NCBI GenBank assembly: GCA_035646375.1
Contig: DASRPM010000236.1
Span: forward strand, 1-17,738
DNA from: DASYRM01 sp035646375
Lineage (GTDB): Bacteria > Acidobacteriota > Vicinamibacteria > Vicinamibacterales > UBA2999
Direction: 5' to 3'
Length of the DNA stretch: 17,738 bases
The translations under genes were made by a program, and so were the position numbers. The first letter of the stretch is position 1, and each line of letters begins with the position of its first letter. Below, one piece after another: positions 1 through 6,741 of this stretch. The notes under the pieces were generated by a model, which did not search any database, was not told where the DNA came from, and saw nothing but the letters and a program-made list of their open reading frames with translations.

Positions 1-311
1 ATGCGGCCGGCCGACGCGCGCGCCCGCTCGGTCCGCTCGCGCACGATGCGCTGGAACTCCTGGTCCGACACGCCTTCTGACGAGGGGAACTGGTCGGGCC
101 GTTCCATCGGCACGCCGTTCTCGTCGGTCGTGGTGTAAGAGCCCTGGAGGTCGGGATGGCCCCACGGCGTCTTCCCCGGGGTGTAGGTCCGTGCCGCCTC
201 GGCGGCCCGTGCGGCCGCGGCGATCGGCGTCGGCGCCTGGGCCGACGGGGTGACGGCGAAGACGGCCACGGCCAGCGTGGCGCCGGACAGCACGACGAGC
301 GATCTCTGCAT
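1..311 (-). CDS. Secreted hypothetical protein, N-terminal part (3' end outside window)
   Basis: Reading from the ATG at 311-309, the frame stays open to the left edge (103 codons and part of another), so only the N-terminus is visible. Residues 1 to about 26 form a signal peptide: MQRS, a hydrophobic stretch, then a small-residue site near PSAQA. The mature part contains TPWGHPDLQGSY around residue 50. This W-G-x-P-D-L-x-G motif recurs in secreted proteins of unknown function that are abundant in Acidobacteriota (recollection, not a search). The C-terminal visible part is charged and helical (QEFQRIVRERTERARAS). No good Shine-Dalgarno site precedes the ATG; a GTG five codons upstream (326-324) is an alternative start. 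The gene follows the TonB receptor on the same strand, with the receptor's terminator hairpin ending just upstream of this start. No function can be assigned. Confidence 0.72.
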   Translation of the reverse strand, partial: MQRSLVVLSGATLAVAVFAVTPSAQAPTPIAAAARAAEAARTYTPGKTPWGHPDLQGSYTTTDENGVPMERPDQFPSSEGVSDQEFQRIVRERTERARASAGR

Positions 312-326
312 CGCCGTACAGTACAC

Positions 327-358
327 AAAAACGGGGGCGGGTCGTGAGACCCGCCCCC
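327..358 (-). terminator. Rho-independent terminator of the TonB receptor gene
   Basis: On the minus strand there is a perfect 11-bp stem, GGGGGCGGGTC (plus 333-343) pairing with GACCCGCCCCC (348-358) around a 4-nt loop. It is followed directly by GTTTTTGTGT. It lies about 27 nt downstream of the receptor stop codon (386-388), as expected for its intrinsic terminator. It also sits only about 20 nt upstream of the next minus-strand start codon (311), so it could act as a read-through or attenuation point for that gene. Confidence 0.85.
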
Positions 359-360
359 AG

Positions 361-381
361 GCCTTAAGCCTTAAGCCTTAA
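361..381. repeat. Three tandem copies of GCCTTAA
   Basis: Positions 361-381 hold three perfect head-to-tail copies of the heptamer GCCTTAA, followed by a partial copy (GCC). They lie between the receptor stop codon and its terminator hairpin. Each copy junction creates the palindrome CTTAAG. The AT-rich heptamer stands out in GC-rich DNA. No function is evident; slippage expansion is a plausible origin. Confidence 0.85.
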
Positions 382-1109
382 GCCCTCAGAATTCGATCTG
401 CGCTCCAATCTTCACGAACCGCGGCGTGATGACCGACGTAGGAGCGAGCCACGAGCCACCCGGCACGAAGTTCTGGTTGTAAGTCAGGACGGTGTCGACG
501 TTCGTGATGTTGAAGATGTCGATGCCCACCGTGGACTTCATGCGCCCGAACCGCAGCACCTTGGCCACACGCAGGTCCACTTCGTTGACGCGCGCGCCCC
601 ACACCTCGCCGGGAGCGACCAGGTTGATGGTCACGTTCGGCGCGTTGCCGGCCAGCGGGCGGCCCAGCGCCTGTTGCACCAGGGCATTCGACGCCGCCCA
701 GTTCGCCGACAGCGGCTGCCCCTTGTCGCTGCGGAACGTCATGCTGACGAGCACGTCCGCTTTGGGCACGATGTAGGACCCGAAGCCCGTCACGCGGGTG
801 ACGAAGCCAGGATCCGAGTGGCACCACGGGTTGGTCAAGCCGACCGTCGGGACGATGCCCGAGCCACCGACGGCGACCACCTCTGGCTGCTGGGCACGCA
901 CGTCGCAGATGTCCTGCACCGTCTTGCCGGAGTTGATGCCGCCCTGGATCGTGAGGCCGTTGCGCGGCCGGGCGCTCACGTTCACGAGCAGCCCGTTGTA
1001 GACCTGGCTCTGACCGCCGTAATCCGCCGCGTTGGTGATGTAGTTCTGCGGCGCCCGGAGAAAGCCCTCGGGCGTCACGTTGTACAGGTTCGGAATCGGG
1101 TAGCCGCCG

Positions 1110-1114
1110 CCCCC
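1110..1114 (-). other. Frameshift site 2 in the TonB receptor (five-C run)
   Basis: On the coding strand the sequence is CTGCCGGGGGCGGCGGCTAC. As given, the frame reads LPGAAATRFRTCTT and stops at 1075-1077. Adding one G to the run of five gives LPGGGGYPIPNLYNVTPEGF, which joins directly to the frame ending at 386. This is the region where one base appears to be missing. Confidence 0.8.
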
Positions 1115-2085
1115 GGCAGACGGGGATCCGACGGCGCGTTGAGCGTGAACTGCGTGTAGTCGGCGGTGCCGAGCACGCGGTTCTCCTGGACGAAGAAGTT
1201 CTGGAACCAGCGCCGGAAGTAGCCGGCCTCAATCGACACGCGCGGCAGCACCTCCTGCTGCACCGACGCGCCAAACTGCCAGTCCGTCGGCCGGATGCCC
1301 CAGCCACCCATGATCGCCGAGTCGATCACGTTGCTGAACACAGGCTTGCCGAAGTTCTGGTCGCTGATGGCCGCGCAGAAGTCGCCGCCGGACGCGCGGT
1401 TGTCCTGCGCCAGACCGTTGGTCAGGTCGCAGTCTGGTGTGTAGTTGCCGTTGTCGGTCCAGGTCCTGGTGACCGTCGTCGCGATCCGCGACGTCGGGTT
1501 GGCGCTCGAGTAGACGCCGTTGCCGTTGCTCGCCGGCTCGAGATACTGGCCGATGTTGATCTTGACCGACGTCTTGCCGTTGCCGAAGACGTCGTAGGCC
1601 AGCCCGCCGCGCGGCGTCAGGTTCTTGTAGCCGGTCACGCCGTCGGTCTTCGGAAACGTCGTCTGGAACGACAGGTAGTTCGACGGCCCGATCGTCTGCT
1701 CGGGAAAGTAGCTGCGCGCGAAATCGAAGCGCAGCGCGCCTTGCAGCGTCATCCGGCCGCGCGTCCACTGGTTCTGCGCGTAGAAGGCGTCGTAGCGCAC
1801 ATCGGATTTGGTCTCGAACGGCAGCGCCGTCTCGGTGATCTGGTTCGGGATGCCGTTGTTCACGCGGAAGACCAGGTTCTGGTTGTTCGTGAAGTTCTTG
1901 CGGAAGTCCTGCAGGAACCCGCCGATGTACCCGACCTTCATGCTGTGGGCGCCGGTGACGTACGACGCCGACGCGCGCCACGTATGCGTCCCGTTCCACG
2001 CGTTCAGCCAGTTGGCCGAGCGATAGGTCAGGCCGGGAATGCCGCCGTTGGCGGCGCAACCGGCCGAGCACTGCTCGGTCATGCG

Positions 2086-2089
2086 AAAA
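2086..2089 (-). other. Frameshift site 1 in the TonB receptor (four-A run)
   Basis: On the coding strand the sequence is GATCTTTTCGCATGACCGAG. As given, the frame ends GNPTRDLFA and stops at 2079-2081. One extra T gives DLFRMTEQCSAGCAANGG, continuing the barrel in the next frame. The stop codon and the new-frame ATG overlap (ATGA). I see no canonical X-XXY-YYZ slippery heptamer, so programmed frameshifting is unlikely. Confidence 0.8.
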
Positions 2090-3473
2090 GATCGCGGGTG
2101 GGATTGCCCGGCTGCTCGAACGGCCCCCACCGCGCCAACTGCGTGCCGAGTCCGGCCTCGAGCAGCAGCTTGTTGGTGACGGTGGACGTCCACGTCACCT
2201 GCTGCACGCGCGCGCCGATGGTGCGGAGGTAGCCGCCGATTTCGGGCGACGTCGTGGCGGTGAGGCCGCCGAGGCCGAGCGCGCCGACCACCACGTCACC
2301 GCCCGGCTGTTGCCGGCAGCCTTCCGCGGTCTCGTTGTAGGTCGCGCCGTTGCAGGGCTGCTGCTCGTCCCAGTAGACGTTGAACTTGTTCTTCGGCGTC
2401 GCCTGGTAGGTCAGTCGCAGCGTGCCGACGGTCCAGCTCTCCGCGCCCTGAGCCGTCTTCGTGCGATCCGGCGCATAGAGGAACTTCGTCGGGTCGCCGG
2501 CGTTGAGATTCGGGAAGATATTCGGGATCGTGCGCCACTGGCCCTGGTTGCGGATCGTGAAGAAGTACCACAGGCGGTCCTGCTTGATCGGGCCGCCAAC
2601 CCCGCCGGTGTAGTCCCACTGTTTGATGAGCGTGCCAGGCGTGGCGAGCCCACGCGTCCTGAGCTCGTCGCTGTAGTTGCTGCCGACCCACCCGTCGGGC
2701 ACGCCGGAGAGGTAGACCGATCCGCGCACCACGTTGCCACCCGTCTTGGGCACGATGCTCAGCGTGGGACCGCCGACCTCGGCCTCGCCAAGGCCGCCGG
2801 ACGTGGTCATCACGATCTCCTGCGCGTTGGAGATGTCCGCGGTGTAGGTCGACACGCCGCCGCCGTTGAGGGCGGCGCCGACGTTCAGGCCGTCGACCTG
2901 CAGCCGGCCCTCGTTGGTGCGTCCGCCCGCGCCGCCGAACACGGTCATCTGCGGGGTGATCTGGATGTCGGCCGCCGCGCCGCCCTGGGTCTGAATCGAG
3001 GGAATCAGGACCGCCGTGGCGGCCCATGAGCGCGCCATGGGAATCGACGAGATGGTCTCGTCGGACACGGTCGTCTGCCGGCGGACGCTTTGCACGTCGA
3101 CGATCGGGGTCTCGCCCGTCACCGTGATCGTTTCTTCGAGCTGGCCGACGCGCAGCTCGGCGTTGATGGACGCATTGAACTGACCGGTGAGCTCGATGCC
3201 TTCGCGCTTGACCACGCTGAAGCCGGTGAGCGTGAACGTCACGGTGTATGTACCGGGCCGGAGATCCACAATCCGGTACGTCCCCGTGCCGTCCGTCGAC
3301 ACCGACCGCACCTTTTCAATGAGGGCCGGACTGGCGGCCTCGACAGTCACACCCGGCAGCACACCGCCCTGCGCGTCCTTCACGACGCCGGCGATTGATG
3401 CCTGCGCGTAAACGATCGAGGGCGCCAGCGCCGTCAGAGCCAGCGCCACGACGATCGTGAGTGCTCTACACAT

Positions 3474-3764
3474 GAAAAGGCCTCCACGCTGCCTGAAAGG
3501 CGAACGGGCAGAACGATAACGCCCCGTTATAACTGAGCCGTCAGGAGGGTATTCGGGCGGTCCCACTTGGTCAAGCCGACCGTGAGGGGAGGTCCACATC
3601 GTTTGGAAATGGAATCCTCCTGTGCGCTCCCCCAGGTCTGGACTGACCGCGAGCGTGATATATATGTCCGGTTGTTTTGTGGGTGGCGCTCGCTCACTGC
3701 TGCGGTTCCGTGTGGCGAGTGTCGTCGGAAACTTGACGCCATTGGTGCCGTGGGAGTGACGAGC
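3474..3764. promoter_or_regulatory. Divergent intergenic control region
   Basis: This 291-bp gene-free stretch separates the minus-strand TonB receptor from the plus-strand respiratory cluster, so promoters for both should lie here. For the receptor there is a Shine-Dalgarno site (minus GGAGG, plus 3481-3485) and a TATAAC-like minus-10 candidate inside the palindrome GTTATAAC (3526-3533). An overlapping small inverted repeat ATAACG-CCC-CGTTAT spans 3516-3530. For the plus strand, the AT-rich TATATAT at 3659-3665 is the best minus-10-like element, without a convincing minus-35. GGGAG at 3752-3756 is the ribosome site of the first cytochrome. Promoter calls are weak; the location follows from gene layout. 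Confidence 0.4.
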
Positions 3765-4322
3765 ATGAAGCGTATGAAGGTACTGTCCCTGTTGGTCGTT
3801 GTGGCCGTCGCCGTAGTGTCCTGCAGCAGTCAGCCCAGTGCCCCGGCTGCGCCGGCGGCCGCCCCAGGACCCACACCCACGGCGCACGGCAACTTGGCCC
3901 AGGTCATGCGCGGCATCCCCTTCCCCGCCAGCAATCTGATTTTCGACACCCAGACCAACGACCCGGGCGCCGCTGCCAAACCGGGTGATTCCGGCGCGGG
4001 TGCCAGCGCGTCCGCACAGTTCTCGGGCGTCTACGGCGGGTGGCAGGCCGTGGAGAACAGCGGGCTGGCCCTGGCTGAAACCGCCAACCTCCTGCTCGTG
4101 CCCGGACGGAAGTGCCAGAACGGCCGACCGGTGCCGGTCGAGAAAGAGGACTTCAAGAAGTTCACGCAGGGCCTCATCGACGCGGGCATGGCCACCTACA
4201 AGGCCGCGCAGTCCAAGAACCTCGACGCGATGGTCGAGGTGTCCGGCACCGTCGCCGACGCGTGCGCGGCCTGCCACGAGGTCTATCGCGACAAACCAAC
4301 CGACATGGAGCGCTGCATCTAG
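3765..4322 (+). CDS. Cytochrome c lipoprotein, class II (c'-like)
   Basis: A 185-residue exported electron carrier. The start ATG 3765 has GGGAG 8 nt upstream; a second in-frame ATG three codons later (3774) is possible. Residues 1-19 are a hydrophobic signal ending in VVSC, so Cys20 is a probable lipidation site. A Pro/Ala-rich linker (about 21-40) follows. NLAQVMRGIPFPASN (43-57) offers Met48 as a possible sixth heme ligand. The single heme site CAACH is near the C-terminus (Cys167, Cys170, His171), after predicted helices, the arrangement of class II cytochromes c'/c556. Two further cysteines, Cys117 and Cys184, are not in a heme motif and could form a disulfide. It is the first gene of the respiratory cluster, 40 nt ahead of the four-helix membrane proteins, and may pass electrons to or from the complex in the periplasm. 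Gas binding, as in true c', cannot be judged. Confidence 0.82.
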   Translation: MKRMKVLSLLVVVAVAVVSCSSQPSAPAAPAAAPGPTPTAHGNLAQVMRGIPFPASNLIFDTQTNDPGAAAKPGDSGAGASASAQFSGVYGGWQAVENSGLALAETANLLLVPGRKCQNGRPVPVEKEDFKKFTQGLIDAGMATYKAAQSKNLDAMVEVSGTVADACAACHEVYRDKPTDMERCI

Positions 4323-4331
4323 ACCCCATCG

Positions 4332-4343
4332 CCGAACGTTCGG
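4332..4343. promoter_or_regulatory. Perfect 12-bp palindrome CCGAACGTTCGG
   Basis: It lies in the 40-nt gap between the first cytochrome and the next gene, just upstream of the Shine-Dalgarno sequence (AGGAAG, 4349-4354). It could be a protein-binding operator or chance. The half ACGTTCGG recurs at 5665-5672, also just upstream of a ribosome site. Low confidence. Confidence 0.25.
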
Positions 4344-4362
4344 TCCCTAGGAAGAATCTGAC

Positions 4363-4875
4363 ATGGTCGAATTACTCTCGCCCCTCCGGGCGGTATTCGA
4401 GTGGGTTGGCGCGCTCGAGAACAGCATCGCCCTGCGGGAATCGATATACGCGTGGGCGCTCGTCCTGACCACGCACGTGATCTTCCTGTGCAGCTTTGCC
4501 GGCCTCATCACGATGATGGACCTGCGCCTGCTCGGGATCGGCCACATGGGGACGCCGTTCTCGCAGCTGCAGCGGTGGTTGTTCCCGTGGCAGATGGCCA
4601 CGTTGGCCGGTTCGTCCATCACCGGCCTCGTCCTCGTGTTTTCCGACCCGATGCGCTTCTACGTGAGCATTTTCTTCTGGGTGAAGATGGCGACGATGGC
4701 ACTCGCCGCTGTCAACGCAATGGCGTTTCACTTCATCGCGTACGAGCGAATCGCCGAGTGGGATACCAGCCCCGTGCCCCCGCTCGGGGCCAGATTGGCC
4801 GGCGGCCTCGGGATGCTGCTGTGGGCCAACATCATCGTCAATGGTCGGTTGATCCCGTACAACTGGTTCCTGTAG
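4363..4875 (+). CDS. Four-helix inner-membrane protein, possible DUF6644 family (paralogue 1)
   Basis: A 170-residue integral membrane protein. ATG 4363 has AGGAAG about 8 nt upstream. Hydrophobic helices lie at about 28-50, 73-93, 101-122 and 145-162. It is clearly homologous to the next gene (4888-5364). Shared features in order are FEW near the N-terminus, an Arg and an E-S pair, a His in helix 1 (His38), DLRL (53-56), T-G in helix 2, FFWxKM (104-109), HF in helix 3 (His123) and an LAG...LW segment in helix 4. The two conserved membrane histidines would suit a b-type heme or a quinone site, but this is inference. I believe the family is DUF6644, from recall only. Its place between cytochrome genes suggests a membrane electron-transfer or assembly role alongside the downstream ActA-D-like complex. 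Confidence 0.8.
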   Translation: MVELLSPLRAVFEWVGALENSIALRESIYAWALVLTTHVIFLCSFAGLITMMDLRLLGIGHMGTPFSQLQRWLFPWQMATLAGSSITGLVLVFSDPMRFYVSIFFWVKMATMALAAVNAMAFHFIAYERIAEWDTSPVPPLGARLAGGLGMLLWANIIVNGRLIPYNWFL

Positions 4876-4887
4876 GAGTCGCGTTCG

Positions 4888-5364
4888 ATGCTGCTGCCGT
4901 ATTTCGAATGGGTGAACAACCTGCCCGTGAGCCGCGCGATCGGCGAGTCCGCACTCATCTACCCGGTCGTGCAGTCGATTCACCTCGTGTTCCTCGCGCT
5001 GCTCGTGGGCGGCATCTTCATGGTGGACCTGCGCCTCATGGGGACGAGTCTCACGTCGCTGCCCCTCGCGAAGGTGGCACGTGATGCCAGACCGTGGGTC
5101 ATCTGGGGTCTCGTCGGCATGCTCGTGACCGGGATCCCGCAGCTCATGCAGAATGCGACACGGGAGTACCACAGCGAGTTCTTCTGGTTCAAGATGCAGC
5201 TGCTGCCCGTCGCGCTCATCTATCACTTCACGCTGCGCCACAGGATCACGATGGCGGCCGAAGGGCGCGTGCCCCCAATCCTGTCCAAGTTGGCGGGCGT
5301 GGTGTCGATCGCGCTGTGGACGAGCATCGCGGTGTCGTCGCGATTCATCGGCCTCTTCACGTAA
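4888..5364 (+). CDS. Four-helix inner-membrane protein, possible DUF6644 family (paralogue 2)
   Basis: A 158-residue membrane protein starting at ATG 4888, with TAGGAG a few nt downstream of the previous stop (12-nt gap), so the pair is co-translated. It aligns along its whole length with the preceding protein: FEW (6-8), ES (20-21), His32 in helix 1, DLRL (47-50), PW (69-70), T-G (81-82), FFWxKM (98-103), HF (His113) in helix 3, and LAG/LW in helix 4. It carries extra histidines not shared with paralogue 1 (His95 in YHSEFFW and the one in LRHRI). A duplicated pair kept side by side suggests a heterodimer with two equivalent cofactor or quinone sites. Function is unknown; respiratory association comes only from context. 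Confidence 0.8.
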   Translation: MLLPYFEWVNNLPVSRAIGESALIYPVVQSIHLVFLALLVGGIFMVDLRLMGTSLTSLPLAKVARDARPWVIWGLVGMLVTGIPQLMQNATREYHSEFFWFKMQLLPVALIYHFTLRHRITMAAEGRVPPILSKLAGVVSIALWTSIAVSSRFIGLFT

Positions 5365-5380
5365 CGAGGAGGCCGTTCAG

Positions 5381-5596
5381 ATGAGACCTAGCAGGATTCT
5401 TATGGCGTTGGCCGTCGCAGCCCTCGCCGTGTTCATTCTCGTGGTGTCGTACGGCCTGCTCCCGTCGCTCTCGGCGGCCCAGGCAGACGGAACCTTGGGG
5501 CCATGGGCGTTCACGTGGCTGATGATCGCCCTGATCGAGGCCGGCGCTCTCGTGCTGGCCTGGTACCTCTTCACCGTGAAGCACCCGACCCGATAG
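5381..5596 (+). CDS. Small two-helix membrane protein, unknown function
   Basis: A 71-residue protein. ATG 5381 has a strong AGGAGG (5367-5372) 8 nt upstream and follows paralogue 2 by 16 nt. Two hydrophobic helices are visible: about 7-28 (ILMALAVAALAVFILVVSYG) and about 43-65 (WAFTWLMIALIEAGALVLAW). Between them is a short polar stretch of about 15 residues, with a basic tail (VKHPTR). An acidic residue (E in ALIEAGA) falls inside helix 2. I recognise no family. The strong ribosome site and position in the cluster argue that it is real; it may be a small stabilising subunit of the membrane complex. Confidence 0.65.
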   Translation: MRPSRILMALAVAALAVFILVVSYGLLPSLSAAQADGTLGPWAFTWLMIALIEAGALVLAWYLFTVKHPTR

Positions 5597-5684
5597 GCCG
5601 CCCCCCCGGCGTTGCCCCGAACCCTTGCGTGCGAATAAACTGCCGACATTCACGTCCTTCTGTCACGTTCGGAGAGCACGGCTG

Positions 5685-6104
5685 ATGCCCCGAGTGTCGA
5701 TCGCACTCATCGCTGGATTCGTCGTATTGCTCGCGGCCCAGGGTGCCAGCGCACAGCGGCGCGGCGGAGACCCCAAGGCGCGAGCGGTCAAAAACCCCGT
5801 TCCCGCCACCGCTGCATCGGTGACCGCTGGGCGCGGTGTGTACGGAAAGAACTGCCGGCAATGCCACGGATTGCAGGGCAAGGGTGACGGAGTGCTGGCC
5901 CCGAAGAACCCCAGCCCCGCCGACCTGACCGACGACAAGTGGGACCACGGGTCGACCGACGGAGAGATTTTTGCCGTGATCTGGAATGGCGCTCCCGCTC
6001 CCAAAACAGAGATGAAGGGCATGAAGGGCACGTTGACGGAGAAGGACGTCTGGAACCTCGTCAACTTCGTTCGCAGCGTCGGGCCCAAGACCGCGAAGCG
6101 CTGA
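5685..6104 (+). CDS. Monoheme cytochrome c, class I (ActE-like position)
   Basis: A 139-residue periplasmic cytochrome. I chose ATG 5685, with GGAGAG 8 nt upstream. The upstream TTG at 5625 in the same frame lacks a signal-like start. Residues 1-23 form a signal peptide ending ASA-Q. One heme-binding site is visible: CRQCH (Cys57, Cys60, His61) in VYGKNCRQCHGLQGKGDG, typical of class I c-type cytochromes. Methionines in EMKGMKG (about 110-114) are candidates for the sixth ligand, and the domain ends with the usual LTEKDVWNLVNFVRS helix. It precedes the pentaheme cytochrome by only 7 nt. In alternative complex III a monoheme cytochrome (ActE) passes electrons onward, which fits here as inference. 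The 88-nt gap upstream could hold an internal promoter (TTGCCC at 5612, AATAAA 16 nt further), but it is weak. Confidence 0.88.
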   Translation: MPRVSIALIAGFVVLLAAQGASAQRRGGDPKARAVKNPVPATAASVTAGRGVYGKNCRQCHGLQGKGDGVLAPKNPSPADLTDDKWDHGSTDGEIFAVIWNGAPAPKTEMKGMKGTLTEKDVWNLVNFVRSVGPKTAKR

Positions 6105-6111
6105 GCGACTG

Positions 6112-6741
6112 GTGACAGGTTTCGCCCGGTCCCTGTTCGTTCGGGCGTGCCTCGTGTCGGCCGTCGCGCTGGCTGGCGGAGTGGGCTGCCAGGTCCTCGA
6201 GCGGAACGTTCCCCAGCCCGCCACGGCGACGCTGCTGCCAGGACAGACCTCTGACGTCTTCTCGACGGCTCGACCGACGATGGGCGCCGCGGTCGACGAC
6301 TTCTTTGGCCGCCACCCCGTGGTCGTGCAACAGCCGTTCGACTTCCCTCACGACATCCACACCGCTCGCCAGATCGCCTGCACCGAGTATTGCCACGAGA
6401 GCGTCTCGGAAGGTCCCGTCGCGGGCCTTCCAAGCGTGCGAACGTGCATGTCGTGCCACCGGACCGTGGCCACCGATCGCCCGCGTATCCAGCAGCTCAC
6501 ACAGATGCAGGCGCAGGGACGCGACTTCGCCTGGCGCCGGGTGTTCGACTACCCGGCCCCGTCCCACGTCAGGTTCAACCACGCCCCGCACATCCGCAGC
6601 AAGGTCGAGTGCTCGACGTGCCACGGCAACATCGGCGCCCAGGGCGTGGCGCAGCGGAACGTCGCGATGACGATGGGCTTCTGCGTGAACTGTCACACCG
6701 AGCGGAAGGCGTCCATCGACTGCCTCGCGTGTCACTTCTGA
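6112..6741 (+). CDS. actA: Pentaheme cytochrome c (cytochrome c3/c7-like family; ActA-like)
   Basis: A 209-residue protein starting at GTG 6112, 7 nt after the previous stop, and overlapping the next start by one base (TGATG). Residues 4-25 are a hydrophobic signal; Cys26 after GGVG may be lipidated, though Gly at -3 is not ideal. Heme sites are C90-x3-C94-H95 (CTEYCH, one residue longer than usual), CMSCH (112-116), CSTCH (167-171), CVNCH (191-195) and CLACH (204-208). Extra histidines (80, 83, 152, 157, 160) are available as distal ligands, suggesting bis-His hemes. A pentaheme cytochrome directly ahead of a molybdopterin-oxidoreductase-like protein, a four-cluster Fe-S protein and NrfD is the order of alternative complex III, where ActA takes electrons in the periplasm. 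Confident on multiheme c; fairly confident on ActA. Confidence 0.87.
   Translation: MTGFARSLFVRACLVSAVALAGGVGCQVLERNVPQPATATLLPGQTSDVFSTARPTMGAAVDDFFGRHPVVVQQPFDFPHDIHTARQIACTEYCHESVSEGPVAGLPSVRTCMSCHRTVATDRPRIQQLTQMQAQGRDFAWRRVFDYPAPSHVRFNHAPHIRSKVECSTCHGNIGAQGVAQRNVAMTMGFCVNCHTERKASIDCLACHF

Larger units (their letters stand above)
386..3473 (-). pseudogene. TonB-dependent receptor (Oar-like, carboxypeptidase-regulatory-like domain), interrupted by two frameshifts
   Basis: An outer-membrane receptor of about 1030 codons, probably importing large substrates energised by TonB. The start is ATG 3473-3471, preceded by GGAGG 7 nt upstream. Residues 1 to about 22 are a signal peptide (MCRALTIVVALALTALAPSI). 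A carboxypeptidase-regulatory-like beta-sandwich follows (SIAGVVKDAQGGVLPGVTVE, to about 105), then a plug domain (GETPIVDVQSVRRQTTVSDE onward) and a long beta-barrel ending in IGAQIEF. The last residue is Phe, as usual for outer-membrane barrels. Three frames are needed: 3473 to about 2089, about 2086 to about 1114, and about 1110 to 386. At each break the protein reads smoothly (NPTRDLF to RMTEQCSAG; APSDPRLPGG to GGYPIPNLYNVTP) if one base is added to a homopolymer. With both repairs the length is an exact multiple of three. It is either a recent pseudogene or an intact gene with two sequencing errors. Confidence in the family is high; in loss of function, low. Confidence 0.85.

Noticed and set aside
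2079..2095. Programmed -1 frameshift at the TTTT run of the receptor
   Set aside because: There is no X-XXY-YYZ slippery heptamer and I did not identify a stimulatory structure. A second, similar lesion at another homopolymer makes error or mutation more likely.
3474..4277. In-frame extension of the TonB receptor frame upstream of ATG 3473
   Set aside because: The extension is antisense to the cytochrome lipoprotein and lacks features, whereas 3473 has a Shine-Dalgarno site and starts a clear signal peptide.
5597..5684. Internal promoter before the monoheme cytochrome (TTGCCC, 16 nt, AATAAA)
   Set aside because: The match to consensus is weak and promoters of this lineage are poorly known. 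It is mentioned in the gene entry but not called as a feature.
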